Of a stretch of 64,000 nt of DNA, positions 52,669-63,057 are shown piece by piece. The first letter of the stretch is position 1, and every line of letters starts with the position of its first letter. The stretch is from Bacteroidia bacterium (lineage in GTDB: Bacteria; Bacteroidota; Bacteroidia; Flavobacteriales; Flavobacteriaceae), in NCBI GenBank assembly GCA_030427735.1, contig JAUIBP010000010.1, forward strand, positions 62,001 through 126,000. Direction: 5' to 3'. The translations under genes and the position numbers were made by a program. The notes below the pieces were generated by a model. The model saw nothing but the letters and a program-made list of their open reading frames with translations, was not told the DNA's origin and ran no database searches.

Positions 52669-54261
52669 TTATAATATATAATCGGTGCTAATAAAGTTTG
52701 AAGCTTTCGTATCTAGCAACTCCTTTAATATCGCATTATTATAGGCATTATCTTTAGAAGCCACAAAGGTTCTAATAGAAAACGATCGCAAGGCATCGTG
52801 TACACTTAGAGTCCCAACGGCAGAGTCTTTTCTGCCGGTAAACGGATACACATCTGGACCTCGTTGACAAGAACTATTTAAATTAACACGACAAACTAAA
52901 TTTACCAAAGTATCTATTAATGGCGCTAAAGCCTGCGTATTTTGCCCAAATACACTCACCTGCTGCCCATAATTAGAATCGGCTATATCGCTTAACGGCT
53001 CTTCTATATCTTTAAAAGAAAGTACCGGAACTACAGGACCAAACTGCTCTTCCTGAAAAACTTTCATGTTTTTATTTACGGGATACAGCACAGCTGGAAA
53101 AATATAATTCTCTACCGTTTTACCGCCTTTTTTATTTAAAACCGAAGCCCCGTGATTTAATGCATCGTCTATTAATTCTTGAATATAAGCTGGTTTATCG
53201 GGTTCTGGCAATGGCGTTAATTTAGCGCCTTTATCCCAAGGGTTACCAAATTGCAACGCATCAACACGTTCGGCAAATCGTTTATTAAACGCTTCCCTAA
53301 TATTTTCGTGTACATACAATACTTTTAATGCTGTACAACGTTGCCCATTAAACGATAAGGTTCCGGCGATACACTCATCTATTGTTAAATCTAAATCGGC
53401 GTCTGGTAAAATTATGGCTGGATTTTTAGCTTCTAACCCTAATACTAAACGCAATCTGTTTTGTCTAGGATGACTATCTTGTAGTGCATTTGCCGATTTA
53501 CTATTTCCTATTAAGGCCAAAACATCTACGCGACCTGCTTCCATAATAGGGGTAGCAACTACACGACCACGACCATAAATAATATTAACCACGCCTGGCG
53601 GAAAACTATTTTTAAAAGCTTCCAATAACGGTGTCATTAACAACACGCCATGTTTAGCTGGTTTAAAAATAACTGTATTCCCCATAATTATGGCCGGGAT
53701 TAACAAAGCAAACGTTTCGTTTAACGGATAGTTGTACGGCCCCAAACACAAAACAATACCCAAAGGGCCTCGTCGTATATGCGCATAAACGCCATCTTGC
53801 TTTTCGAACTTAGCATTATCGCGGTCTAACTGTTTATATTCTTCAATGGTATCGTAAATATAGTCTACCGTTCTGTCGAATTCTTTTTCAGAATCGGGTA
53901 AATTTTTCCCAATTTCCCACATCAACAATTTCACGATCTCTTCGCGCTTGGTTTTCATTTGCGAAACAAACTTTTGCATACAGGCAATACGATCTATCAC
54001 TTTCATGGTTGGCCATTCGCCTTGCCCTTTTCCGTACGCCTCTCCAGCAGCCTCTAATGCCTCCAAGGCTTCTTTTTTTCCTAACTGAGGAATTTGCCCC
54101 AATAGTGTGGGAGCATATTGTTTTGTAGATGAAATAGAAGAATAAACATTGGCCATTTCTCCAGACCATGTTTTTAACTCACCACCTACCAAATAGGTGT
54201 TTTGTTGTATGGTTGTTGTAATTTGATACTGTTCTGGAATTTCTAGAAACGATGTATTCAT
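52669..54261 (-). CDS. gapN: NADP-dependent glyceraldehyde-3-phosphate dehydrogenase type (GapN-like aldehyde dehydrogenase)
   Basis: A 530-residue aldehyde dehydrogenase. Catalytic Cys in [10 protein letters not shown] (about residue 300), Glu in [10 protein letters not shown] (about 265), Asn in [13 protein letters not shown], and the nucleotide-binding [17 protein letters not shown] in place of ELGGKN is seen in GapN-like Bacteroidetes enzymes. It would oxidise glyceraldehyde-3-phosphate to 3-phosphoglycerate making NADPH without ATP. Substrate is inferred from family resemblance. Longer than Streptococcus GapN (about 475) by an N-terminal extension. It lies 91 nt after ilvA and is probably separate from it. 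Confidence 0.82.
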   Translation of the reverse strand: MNTSFLEIPEQYQITTTIQQNTYLVGGELKTWSGEMANVYSSISSTKQYAPTLLGQIPQLGKKEALEALEAAGEAYGKGQGEWPTMKVIDRIACMQKFVSQMKTKREEIVKLLMWEIGKNLPDSEKEFDRTVDYIYDTIEEYKQLDRDNAKFEKQDGVYAHIRRGPLGIVLCLGPYNYPLNETFALLIPAIIMGNTVIFKPAKHGVLLMTPLLEAFKNSFPPGVVNIIYGRGRVVATPIMEAGRVDVLALIGNSKSANALQDSHPRQNRLRLVLGLEAKNPAIILPDADLDLTIDECIAGTLSFNGQRCTALKVLYVHENIREAFNKRFAERVDALQFGNPWDKGAKLTPLPEPDKPAYIQELIDDALNHGASVLNKKGGKTVENYIFPAVLYPVNKNMKVFQEEQFGPVVPVLSFKDIEEPLSDIADSNYGQQVSVFGQNTQALAPLIDTLVNLVCRVNLNSSCQRGPDVYPFTGRKDSAVGTLSVHDALRSFSIRTFVASKDNAYNNAILKELLDTKASNFISTDYIL

Positions 54262-54352
54262 ATTTGGTGGTTAATTAATGCTTAGTAGCATTAAAATTAC
54301 ATGTATAAAGTTAACATGCAATTATAATTTATTGATTAAGAAATAGTTAAAA

Positions 54353-55618
54353 TCACACTAAAAACTGAAATAAATCTGGCTTGTCGTTTATATAATCACC
54401 ATAAAAGTTTTTCAGTTTCATTTTGGTCATTAACGGCTCTAAATCGGCAGCCGATTTTAATTCGATACCAACTACAGCAGATCCGTTTTCTCGGTTTGTT
54501 TTTTTGGTGTATTGAAAATATGTAATATCGTCGTTCGGCCCTAAAATTTCGGCTACAAACTCTTTTAAAGCTCCTGCGCGTTGCGGGAATTTTACTATAA
54601 AATAATGCTTTAGATTAGAGTACAATAAGGCGCGTTCTTTAATTTCCGCAGTTCTTGTAATGTCGTTATTACTCCCACTTACTACACACACTACATTTTT
54701 ACCTTTAATCTCGTCGGCATAAAAATCTAATGCAGCAATACTCAAGGCACCTGCTGGTTCTACAACAATGGCATCCTTATTATACAATTCCAATATGGTT
54801 TCGCAAATTTTGCCTTCGGGAACCGTAATCATATCGTGCAAAGTAGACTGACAAATAGAAAAAGTTCTATCGCCAACTTTTTTAACGGCAGCTCCGTCAA
54901 CAAAATTTTCTATCGTTTTTAATTCGGTATTATGTCCGTTTTTAATAGAAGTAGACATCGATGGGGCACCTAAAGGCTCTACCCCTATAATCTTGGTGTT
55001 TGGAGACAATTGTTTAAAGACAGTAGACAGCCCTGAAGCTAATCCGCCACCGCCTACAGGAACAAAAACATAATCCAAAGGACAATCGGTCTGACTTAAA
55101 ATTTCGAGACCAATAGTAGCTTGCCCCTCTATAACTTCTTTATCGTTAAACGGATGAATAAACGTTTTATTTAAACGCTCGCACTCCAACATGGCCGCAT
55201 GATAAGCATCGTCGTAAGTATCGCCTACCAAAACAATATTTGTATACTCTTCTCCAAACATTTTTACCTGTTCAATTTTCTGATTAGGCGTTGGAGACGG
55301 CATAAAAATAGTGCCTTTAATTTTTAATAATTTACAAGACAAGGCCACACCTTGCGCATGATTGCCTGCGCTAGCACATACAATTCCGTTTTCCATTTGG
55401 TTGGCACTTAAAGAAGATATTCTATTATAAGCACCACGAATTTTGTACGATCTTACCAACTGCAAATCTTCACGCTTTAGCAAAACGTTCGCTTGAAATC
55501 GTTTTGAATATTGTAAGTTTTGCACCAAAGGTGTTAAAACAGCAACCGATTTTAAACGTTCGGCTGCTGCTTGTACTGCTTTTAAACTCGGATAATATGT
55601 TGTACTATCTGTTTGCAT
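54353..55618 (-). CDS. ilvA: Threonine dehydratase (biosynthetic)
   Basis: A 421-residue PLP enzyme deaminating threonine to 2-oxobutyrate, the first isoleucine step. Lys in RSYKIRGAYN, CASAGNHAQGVA, and the glycine loop VPVGGGGLASGL. A single ACT-like regulatory domain (about 335-421; KHYFIVKFPQRAGALKEFV) indicates allosteric control by isoleucine. Shorter than the two-ACT E. coli form (514). Last gene of ilvDBNCA. Confidence 0.95.
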   Translation of the reverse strand: MQTDSTTYYPSLKAVQAAAERLKSVAVLTPLVQNLQYSKRFQANVLLKREDLQLVRSYKIRGAYNRISSLSANQMENGIVCASAGNHAQGVALSCKLLKIKGTIFMPSPTPNQKIEQVKMFGEEYTNIVLVGDTYDDAYHAAMLECERLNKTFIHPFNDKEVIEGQATIGLEILSQTDCPLDYVFVPVGGGGLASGLSTVFKQLSPNTKIIGVEPLGAPSMSTSIKNGHNTELKTIENFVDGAAVKKVGDRTFSICQSTLHDMITVPEGKICETILELYNKDAIVVEPAGALSIAALDFYADEIKGKNVVCVVSGSNNDITRTAEIKERALLYSNLKHYFIVKFPQRAGALKEFVAEILGPNDDITYFQYTKKTNRENGSAVVGIELKSAADLEPLMTKMKLKNFYGDYINDKPDLFQFLV

Positions 55619-55627
55619 CTATTACAA

Positions 55628-57130
55628 TTAAGCTAATACAGAAGCTTCTTCTTCTACTTCTGTCTTTATTGTTTTCATTGCTGTCATGGCTGTTCTTAGG
55701 GTTTTCCCTACTGCTTCGATTGGGTGATTTCTAATCGCATCGTTAACCGCAATTAATTCAATATTATCTACCGCATTAGAAGTTGCAAAAGGCTTTCCTA
55801 TAACATCGGTTTTAATGCCTTTCATAAAATCTTTCAATAAAGGCTTCGCTGCATGATCGAATAAATAACAACCATATTCTGCTGTATCAGAAATTACGCG
55901 GTTCATTTCGTATAATTTCTTTCTTGCAATTGTATTTGCAATTAACGGCAATTCGTGTAATGATTCGTAATAAGCAGACTCTTCAATAATTCCAGCGCTT
56001 ACCATAGTCTCGAAAGCTAATTCCACACCAGATTTAACAAAAGCAATCATTAATACTCCATTATCGAAATACTCCTGTTCTGAGATTTTTTCTGAAGTCA
56101 ACTTCGTTTTTTCGAAAGCTGTTTCGCCTGTAGCCGCTCTCCAAGTTAATAGGTTAACATCGTCGTTAGCCCAGTCTTCCATCATGGTTTTAGAAAAATG
56201 TCCAGAGATAATATCATCCATGTGCTTTTCGAATAACGGACGCATAATGTCTTTCAATTCTTCAGACAATTTATACGCTTTTATTTTAGCAGGATTAGAC
56301 AATCTGTCCATCATAGTTGTAATACCACCATGTTTTAAAGCTTCGGTAACAGTTTCCCAACCATACTGAATTAATTTTGCAGCATAACCAGGCTCTACAC
56401 CTTCTTCAACCATTTTATCGAAACATAAAATAGATCCGGTTTGTAACACCCCACATAATATGGTTTGTTCTCCCATTAAATCACTTTTTACCTCAGCAAC
56501 GAAAGACGATTCCAAAACTCCAGCTCTATCACCTCCAGTAGCCACAGCATAAGCTTTTGCTTGTGCTAAACCTTTACCTTCTGGATCGTTTTCTGGATGC
56601 ACCGCTATTAATGTTGGCACTCCAAACCCACGCTTATACTCTTCGCGCACTTCTGTTCCAGGACATTTTGGCGCTACCATTATAACCGTTAAATCTTCAC
56701 GTACTTGTGTACCTTCTTCTACAATATTAAATCCGTGAGAATACGATAATGTTGCTCCTTTCTTCATTAAAGGCATTACTGTATTTACTACATTAGTATG
56801 TTGTTTATCTGGAGTTAAATTTAACACCACATCGGCAGTTGGAATTAAATCTTCGTAGGTTCCTACGTTAAAATTATTCTCGGTCGCGTTTACATAAGAT
56901 GCTCTTTTTTCTTCAATTGCAGCTGCGCGTAAAGCATAAGATATGTCTAAACCAGAATCTCTCATATTAAGACCTTGGTTTAACCCTTGTGCCCCACATC
57001 CTACAATAACGATTTTCTTTCCTTTTAACGCATTTACTCCATCTTCAAATTCTGAAGATGCCATAAAACGACATTTCGATAATTGCTCTAATTGTTTTCT
57101 TAATGATAAGGTGTTAAAATAATTTGCCAT
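55628..57130 (-). CDS. ilvC: Ketol-acid reductoisomerase (class II, long form)
   Basis: A 500-residue class II KARI with duplicated C-terminal knotted domain, as in E. coli (491). NADPH site [20 protein letters not shown] near residue 40, followed by [19 protein letters not shown]; Mg ligand region [10 protein letters not shown]. It converts acetolactate and acetohydroxybutyrate to the dihydroxy acids used by IlvD. 9 nt upstream of ilvA. Confidence 0.96.
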   Translation of the reverse strand: MANYFNTLSLRKQLEQLSKCRFMASSEFEDGVNALKGKKIVIVGCGAQGLNQGLNMRDSGLDISYALRAAAIEEKRASYVNATENNFNVGTYEDLIPTADVVLNLTPDKQHTNVVNTVMPLMKKGATLSYSHGFNIVEEGTQVREDLTVIMVAPKCPGTEVREEYKRGFGVPTLIAVHPENDPEGKGLAQAKAYAVATGGDRAGVLESSFVAEVKSDLMGEQTILCGVLQTGSILCFDKMVEEGVEPGYAAKLIQYGWETVTEALKHGGITTMMDRLSNPAKIKAYKLSEELKDIMRPLFEKHMDDIISGHFSKTMMEDWANDDVNLLTWRAATGETAFEKTKLTSEKISEQEYFDNGVLMIAFVKSGVELAFETMVSAGIIEESAYYESLHELPLIANTIARKKLYEMNRVISDTAEYGCYLFDHAAKPLLKDFMKGIKTDVIGKPFATSNAVDNIELIAVNDAIRNHPIEAVGKTLRTAMTAMKTIKTEVEEEASVLA

Positions 57131-57140
57131 TTTTTTAAAA

Positions 57141-57668
57141 TTAATTAAATGCTGCTAACATTTGTGATATTTTCATTTCTTCTTTAGTTACTGCTATGCG
57201 TCCAGAACGTACAAATTGCATGATGCCATAAGCACTAAAATCGTGGTATAATTGATCGATTTCATGTCTACGTCCCGACTTTTCTAACACAAAAAATTCT
57301 TTATTAACGGTTACAATTCTTGTGTTACTATCTTTTATTATATTTTGTATTTCGCGTTCTTCGAACAATAAATCCGATCGTAATTTAAACATACATGATT
57401 CCTGATAAATGGTCTCATCATCGGTATGATAATAGGCCTTGATCACTTCGACTTGTTTTTCGATTTGGCCTACTATTTTTTTGATACGCGCTTCAGTTAA
57501 ATTTACAACAATGGTAAATCTAGAAACGCCTTCAATCTCCGAGATAGAGGTGTTTAAACTTTCTACATTAATATGTCTACGCTGAAAAATTGCTGAAATT
57601 CTATTTAAAAGTCCGATATTATTTTCGGTATAAATAGATATGGTGAATGTCTGTACTGTCTCTTCCAT
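57141..57668 (-). CDS. ilvN: Acetolactate synthase small (regulatory) subunit
   Basis: A 175-residue subunit with an N-terminal ACT domain (about 8-80; [31 protein letters not shown]) and a C-terminal ALS_ss_C domain. It confers valine or related feedback inhibition on IlvB. Start is 2 nt after ilvB, giving equal expression of the subunits. Confidence 0.95.
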   Translation of the reverse strand: MEETVQTFTISIYTENNIGLLNRISAIFQRRHINVESLNTSISEIEGVSRFTIVVNLTEARIKKIVGQIEKQVEVIKAYYHTDDETIYQESCMFKLRSDLLFEEREIQNIIKDSNTRIVTVNKEFFVLEKSGRRHEIDQLYHDFSAYGIMQFVRSGRIAVTKEEMKISQMLAAFN

Positions 57669-57670
57669 AA

Positions 57671-59404
57671 TTAACTTAATCTAACATCTGAAACTGAAGC
57701 TCCTGTTGGTATCATAGGGAAAACATTATCTTCCTTCTCTACGCAAACCTCTAAAAAATAAGCGCCTTTGCAAGCCATCATTTCTGCTACAGCATCGGCC
57801 AATTCTTCGCGCTTGCTCACGCGTTTAGCTTCTATATGATATCCTTTAGCGATGGTAACAAAATCTGGATTTGTCATTTCGGTTGAAGCGTAACGCTTAT
57901 CGAAAAACAACTGCTGCCATTGGCGCACCATTCCTAAAAATTCGTTGTTTAAAACCACGATTTTAACAGGAACCTGTTGTTGGAATATAGTACCTAACTC
58001 TTGAATATTCATTTGAAAGCCACCATCGCCAATAATAGCAACTACATCGCGTTCAGGCGCAGCCATTTTAGCCCCGATTGCCGCAGGAAGTGCAAAGCCC
58101 ATAGTCCCTAAACCTCCAGAAGTGATATTACTTTTTGTAATATTAAACTGGGCATAACGACAGGCTATCATTTGGTGCTGCCCCACATCTGAAACAATTG
58201 CTGCATCGCCGCCAGATTGTACGTTTATTTGATTCAAAACTTCCCCCATAGTAAGGCCTTCCTTTTCTGGGTGTAAATCTTTTTTAATTACTTTTTCGAA
58301 CTCAACGGCATGTAAGTCTTTAAATTCTTGATGCCATTTGTCGTGATTACGATCTTCCAACAAAGGCAATAATGCTGTTAAACTCGATTTCGCATTGCCT
58401 AAAACAGCGATGTCGGTTTTTACATTTTTATCGATTTCTGCTGGATCTATTTCAAAATGAACAACTTTAGCCTGCTTGGCATAGGTTGCTAAATTCCCCG
58501 TAACACGATCGTCGAATCGCATACCAATGGCTATTAACACATCGCATTCGTTGGTTAAAATATTAGGCGCATAATTACCGTGCATTCCCACCATACCCAC
58601 ATTTAACGGATGTGATGTTGGCACCGCCGATGCTCCTAAAATTGTCCACGCCGAAGGAATCCCTGCTTTTTCAATCACCGCTTTTAGCTCAGCTTCGGCT
58701 TTACCTAAAATAACGCCTTGCCCCCAAACTATCATTGGTTTTTTAGCGGCATTAATAAGTTGTGCTGCTTCGGCTACAGCCTTTAAATCTGTTTCCGGAA
58801 CAGGTTTATAACTGCGAACCGACTGGCATTTTTCGTATTTAAAATCGAATTCTTCAAACTGTGCATCTTTTGTAACATCTATAAGCACAGGGCCTGGACG
58901 ACCACTCTTGGCAATATAAAAGGCTTTTGCTATGGTTGCAGGAATATCGGCTGCTTTTGTAATTTGCACATTCCATTTTGTTACTGGCGTAGAAATACCA
59001 ACGATGTCTGTTTCCTGAAATGCATCGCTGCCTAACAAATGCGATGCTACTTGCCCCGTAATACAAACTACTGGCGTAGAGTCTATTTGCGCATCGGCAA
59101 TTCCTGTAATTAAATTCGTTGCTCCTGGTCCAGATGTTGCCATAGCCACACCTACTTTTCCAGAAATACGCGCATAGCCTTGCGCCGCATGTGCCGCACC
59201 TTGCTCATGTCTGGTTAACACATGATGAATTTGATCTTGATATTTAAAAAGTTCGTCGTAAACTGGCATAATAGCACCTCCTGGATACCCGTAAAGCACC
59301 TCCACCCCTTCTGCCAACAAACATTTTATTATGGCTTCGCTACCCGAAATACGCACGGTTTCGGCTGTAGCTTTTTTATTTGATTTTATTGTTTCTGTAT
59401 TCAT
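57671..59404 (-). CDS. ilvB: Acetolactate synthase large (catalytic) subunit
   Basis: A 577-residue thiamine-diphosphate enzyme, with Glu in TRHEQGAAHAAQGYAR, ATSGPGATNLITGI, and the ThDP motif GDGGFQMNIQELGTIFQQ ending VVLNN. FAD-binding middle domain intact by length. Makes acetolactate (Val/Leu) and acetohydroxybutyrate (Ile). 43 nt downstream of ilvD. Confidence 0.96.
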   Translation of the reverse strand: MNTETIKSNKKATAETVRISGSEAIIKCLLAEGVEVLYGYPGGAIMPVYDELFKYQDQIHHVLTRHEQGAAHAAQGYARISGKVGVAMATSGPGATNLITGIADAQIDSTPVVCITGQVASHLLGSDAFQETDIVGISTPVTKWNVQITKAADIPATIAKAFYIAKSGRPGPVLIDVTKDAQFEEFDFKYEKCQSVRSYKPVPETDLKAVAEAAQLINAAKKPMIVWGQGVILGKAEAELKAVIEKAGIPSAWTILGASAVPTSHPLNVGMVGMHGNYAPNILTNECDVLIAIGMRFDDRVTGNLATYAKQAKVVHFEIDPAEIDKNVKTDIAVLGNAKSSLTALLPLLEDRNHDKWHQEFKDLHAVEFEKVIKKDLHPEKEGLTMGEVLNQINVQSGGDAAIVSDVGQHQMIACRYAQFNITKSNITSGGLGTMGFALPAAIGAKMAAPERDVVAIIGDGGFQMNIQELGTIFQQQVPVKIVVLNNEFLGMVRQWQQLFFDKRYASTEMTNPDFVTIAKGYHIEAKRVSKREELADAVAEMMACKGAYFLEVCVEKEDNVFPMIPTGASVSDVRLS

Positions 59405-59447
59405 AAATCTTAACGTCTTTTGATAAGATCCTGCCTACGCAGGAACA

Positions 59448-61133
59448 CTAGAACTCATCGGTCACGCACCCTTTTGATGCAGACGATACGGTTCTCGCAT
59501 ATTTGTAAAGCACTCCTCTCTCGAATTTTAATTTTGGAGCTACCCATTTTGCTCGTCTCTCAGCTAGTTCTTCGTCTGAAATTTCAATATTAATGGTATT
59601 ATTAACGGCATCGATAGCTATGATGTCTCCATTTTCTACCAAGGCAATATTACCACCATCTTGAGCTTCGGGCGCTACATGTCCCACTACGAAACCATGC
59701 GAACCTCCAGAAAAACGGCCATCGGTAATTAAAGCCACATCTTTACCTAATCCTGCTCCCATTATAGACGATGTTGGTTTTAACATTTCCGGCATTCCTG
59801 GACCTCCTTTTGGACCTTCGTAGCGGATGATGACGACATCTCCTTTTTTAACCTTCCCTGTCTTTATGCCTTCGTTCACTGCCGCTTCACCATCAAACAC
59901 ATTGGCAACACCTCTAAACGACAAACCTTCTTTTCCTGTAATTTTTGCCACAGCACCTTCTGTCGCTAAGTTCCCAAATAGAATTCTGATGTGTCCAGAA
60001 TCCTTTACGGGTTTATCTAATGTTTTTATGATATCTTGTCCGTCTAATAAATTAGGGACATCTTTTAAATTTTCGGCTAAAGTTTTTCCTGTTACTGTTA
60101 AACAATCGCCGTGAAGCATATCGTTTTCTAACATATATTTTAAAACTCCTGGAATTCCTCCAACGGCATGCAAATCTTCCATTGCATATTTACCGCTTGG
60201 TTTTAAATCTGCCAATAAAGGTGTAGCATCGCTAATACGTTTAAAATCTTCTAAGGTAAACTCTAATTGAGCCGCTTTAGCAATCGCCAAAAAATGAAGC
60301 ACAGCATTAGTAGATCCTCCTAAAACAGTTACCAGTCTAAAAGCATTTTCCAACGATTTTTTAGTAACAATATCCGACGGTTTAATATCTCTTTCCAACA
60401 ATAAACGTAAAGCCTCTCCTGCTTTTACAGACTCTTCTTCTTTTAAATTCCCGTTACTAATTGCCGGATTTGAAGAGTTAAAAGGCAACGACATCCCTAA
60501 AGCTTCTATTGCCGACGCCATTGTATTTGCAGTGTACATGCCTCCGCAAGCACCCGCACCAGGGCACGCTTTATGTACAACTTCCTTAAACTCTGATTCA
60601 TCTATTGTGCCTGCCACTTTTTGCCCATAAGCTTCAAAAGCAGAAATGATATCTAATTTTTTTCCGTTATGACAACCCGAAGCAATAGTACCTCCATACA
60701 CTAATACCGATGGTCTGTTTAGTCGCAACATCGCCATTAAGGCACCTGGCATATTTTTATCGCAACCTACTACAGTGACCAATCCGTCGTAACTCATGGC
60801 TTCCACTACGGTCTCCATAGAATCTGCAATAATATCGCGAGAAGGCAGAGAAAATCGCATACCTGGTGTACCATTAGAAATACCGTCGCTTACACCTATG
60901 GTATTAAATATAAGACCGACTAAATTTGCATTTTCTGTTCCTTTTTTAACATGCAAAGCCAAGTCGTTTAGGTGCATATTACACGGATTACCTTCGTAAC
61001 CTGTACTCGCAATGCCTATAAAAGGCTTTTTTAAATCTTCGTCTGTTAGCCCTATTGCATGCAACATGGCCTGAGCTGCCGGCAATGTTGCGTCTTGAGT
61101 TACTGTATTACTGTACTTTTTTAAGTTTTTCAT
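59448..61133 (-). CDS. ilvD: Dihydroxy-acid dehydratase
   Basis: A 561-residue iron-sulfur dehydratase. Cluster cysteines in [20 protein letters not shown] and [19 protein letters not shown]-terminal [15 protein letters not shown] and [12 protein letters not shown]. First structural gene of the branched-chain operon. Its 5' leader runs about 260 nt back to an attenuator-like terminator; 61134-61395 in between is AT-rich with no other gene or clear signal. Confidence 0.96.
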   Translation of the reverse strand: MKNLKKYSNTVTQDATLPAAQAMLHAIGLTDEDLKKPFIGIASTGYEGNPCNMHLNDLALHVKKGTENANLVGLIFNTIGVSDGISNGTPGMRFSLPSRDIIADSMETVVEAMSYDGLVTVVGCDKNMPGALMAMLRLNRPSVLVYGGTIASGCHNGKKLDIISAFEAYGQKVAGTIDESEFKEVVHKACPGAGACGGMYTANTMASAIEALGMSLPFNSSNPAISNGNLKEEESVKAGEALRLLLERDIKPSDIVTKKSLENAFRLVTVLGGSTNAVLHFLAIAKAAQLEFTLEDFKRISDATPLLADLKPSGKYAMEDLHAVGGIPGVLKYMLENDMLHGDCLTVTGKTLAENLKDVPNLLDGQDIIKTLDKPVKDSGHIRILFGNLATEGAVAKITGKEGLSFRGVANVFDGEAAVNEGIKTGKVKKGDVVIIRYEGPKGGPGMPEMLKPTSSIMGAGLGKDVALITDGRFSGGSHGFVVGHVAPEAQDGGNIALVENGDIIAIDAVNNTINIEISDEELAERRAKWVAPKLKFERGVLYKYARTVSSASKGCVTDEF

Positions 61134-61395
61134 ATGTTTTTAAACGCTTTTACGCTATATCCTTTCTTTACAAGGGTACTAAATTAATTTTTTATGGTTT
61201 TTTAACAGATTTAATCTCATTCTCACAGACTAAACTCATTTTAAATATTAATGATATAAAATATTGATTTACAGTATTTTAACCCAATTAATATATGATG
61301 TTCAATACCTGATTTTTTTTCACTTTTTTTCCTTCTATTATTTAACTGATTTTTCACTCAGCATAACTATTCACATTCCATTAAAAAACCAGCAA

Positions 61396-61426
61396 TAAAA
61401 AAGCCTTCCCGATAAAAGGAAGGCTT
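61396..61426 (-). terminator. Attenuator terminator in the ilv leader
   Basis: Minus strand AAGCCTTCC (61418-61426) pairs with GGAAGGCTT (61401-61409) across an 8-nt loop and is followed by TTTTTT (about 61397-61402). It comes after an Ile/Val-rich mini-ORF and before ilvD. Its first arm and loop (CTTCCTTT, 61415-61422) can alternatively pair with AAAGGAAG (61453-61460), which overlaps the mini-ORF stop, forming an antiterminator. Confidence 0.85.
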
Positions 61427-61458
61427 CAAAATTTATTATAATAGTAAACACACTTCCT

Positions 61459-61527
61459 TTATCCCAGAGTACGAATCTCCACGACAATAATAGAAATGAT
61501 GTTTACAATTGTTTTTCTCATATACAT
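61459..61527 (-). CDS. Ile/Val-rich leader peptide of the ilv operon
   Basis: Minus-strand ORF of 22 codons: MYM, RKTIVNIISIIVVEI, RTLG, stop. It has six Ile and three Val codons, most of them clustered (NIISIIVV), and one Leu. A second in-frame ATG at 61519-61521 gives 20 codons. The stop codon (61459-61461) overlaps the antiterminator arm 61453-61460, so a ribosome reaching the stop would expose the terminator, while stalling on Ile or Val codons would favour read-through. Confidence 0.8.
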   Translation of the reverse strand: MYMRKTIVNIISIIVVEIRTLG

Positions 61528-61544
61528 GTCAAATATCTTAAATC

Positions 61545-61576
61545 TAAAGGTAACGACCTAAAAAAATAAGCACAAA
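61545..61576 (-). promoter_or_regulatory. Candidate promoter of the ilv operon (TTTG-N20-TACCTTTA)
   Basis: Minus strand TTTG (61573-61576), 20 nt, TACCTTTA (61545-61552), one mismatch to TAnnTTTG. Predicted start of transcription lies about 10-15 nt before the leader-peptide ATG. It lies in the short space after the gltD stop, so ilvDBNCA is independent of the glt genes. Confidence 0.5.
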
Positions 61577-61585
61577 TTAAACTAA

Positions 61586-63052
61586 TTATACTCTAGGCAA
61601 ATCTATTCCCTTTTTAAGTGGCAAATTAGATTCTCCCATAAGGTACTTATCGACATGATGAGCTGCTTGTCTACCTTCTGAGATTGCCCAAACAATTAAA
61701 GATTGACCACGACGCATATCTCCTGCCACAAAAATACCCGGCACATTAGACATGTAATCATTAGTATCGGCCTTAATATTGGTTCTAAAGTCTGTCTCCA
61801 AGCCAAATTGCTCTACCAAGGTAGTTTCTGCCCCTGTAAAACCTAGGGCCAACAAGGCCAATTCGCAATCCCAAGTTTTTTCTGTTCCTGCTAATTCTTT
61901 AAGCTGTGGACGTTCTCCTGGTTTAAAAATCCATTCTACTTCAACGGTTTTTAACCCCTTAAGATTTCCTTCTTTATCCCCTAAAAATTCTTTGGTCGAA
62001 ATACTAAAAAAGCGTTCTACACCTTCTTTATGCGACGAACTTGTTCTTAATCGCATTGGCCAATATGGCCATGGTTGATGCGCTGGACGTCCTTCCGTAG
62101 GTTTATCTAAAATCTCGAAGTTTGTAACCGATTTAGCACCATGTCGATTAGAGGTTCCTATACAATCGGAACCAGTATCTCCACCACCAATTACAATTAC
62201 ATTTTTACCTGTAGCCAAAATCTCTTCACCTAAATCTTTTTGACCGCTTACTCGCTTATTATTTTGCTTCAGAAAATCCATAGCTTGCACTACGCCTTTT
62301 AAATCCGATCCCGGAATTGGCATACCACGTCTTACAGTCGCACCACCACATAACACAACAGCATCAAATTCAGCCTTTAATTTCTCGGCATCAACATTCA
62401 CTCCTACATGTGCATTGGTTTTAAAGGTAACCCCTTCTTCTTTTAAAACTTCGATACGTCTGTCTATAATTTGTTTCTCCAATTTAAAATCTGGAATTCC
62501 GTAACGCAGCAAACCACCAACTTTATCGTCGCGTTCAAAAAGCGTTACTAAATGCCCCGCACGATTTAACTGTTGTGCAGCAGCCAAACCTGAAGGTCCG
62601 CCACCAATAACAGCCACAGTTTTTCCTGTACGCGCTTTTGGTGGGTGAGCTACAATCCAACCTTCTTTAAAAGCTGTTTCTACAATATTTTTCTCGATAT
62701 TTTCTATGGTTACAGGGTCTTCATTTATACCCAACACACACGCCTCTTCGCATGGCGCAGGACATAAACGACCTGTAAACTCTGGAAAGTTATTGGTAGA
62801 ATGTAATATTGCTGCCGCCTCTTTCCATTTACCCTTATAAACTTTATCGTTAAAATCTGGAATTAAATTTCCTAACGGACACCCGCTATGGCAAAACGGA
62901 ATTCCACAATCCATACAACGCGCGCCCTGATTTTTAATTTCAGGTTCAGATAAAGGTATAGTAAATTCTTTATAGTCTTTTATACGTTGCTCTACAGGCT
63001 CGTAAGCCTCTATTTCGCGTTTATATTCTAAAAATCCTGTTGTTTTTCCCAT
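61586..63052 (-). CDS. gltD: Glutamate synthase small subunit
   Basis: A 488-residue NADPH-oxidising flavoprotein that feeds electrons to GltB for making glutamate from glutamine and 2-oxoglutarate. N-terminal iron-sulfur ligands in CMDCGIPFCHSGCPLGN and CPAPCEEACV; FAD site VIGGGPSGLAAAQQL; NADPH site VIGGGDTGSDCIGT; C-terminal GIFVAGDMRRGQSLIVWAI. Stops 5 nt after gltB begins it; typical gltBD order. Confidence 0.96.
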   Translation of the reverse strand: MGKTTGFLEYKREIEAYEPVEQRIKDYKEFTIPLSEPEIKNQGARCMDCGIPFCHSGCPLGNLIPDFNDKVYKGKWKEAAAILHSTNNFPEFTGRLCPAPCEEACVLGINEDPVTIENIEKNIVETAFKEGWIVAHPPKARTGKTVAVIGGGPSGLAAAQQLNRAGHLVTLFERDDKVGGLLRYGIPDFKLEKQIIDRRIEVLKEEGVTFKTNAHVGVNVDAEKLKAEFDAVVLCGGATVRRGMPIPGSDLKGVVQAMDFLKQNNKRVSGQKDLGEEILATGKNVIVIGGGDTGSDCIGTSNRHGAKSVTNFEILDKPTEGRPAHQPWPYWPMRLRTSSSHKEGVERFFSISTKEFLGDKEGNLKGLKTVEVEWIFKPGERPQLKELAGTEKTWDCELALLALGFTGAETTLVEQFGLETDFRTNIKADTNDYMSNVPGIFVAGDMRRGQSLIVWAISEGRQAAHHVDKYLMGESNLPLKKGIDLPRV

Positions 63053-63057
63053 GACAT

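Noticed and set aside
61055-61267. Plus-strand ORF over the ilvD start
   Set aside because: Antisense to ilvD and its AT-rich leader; composition and position are those of a shadow frame.
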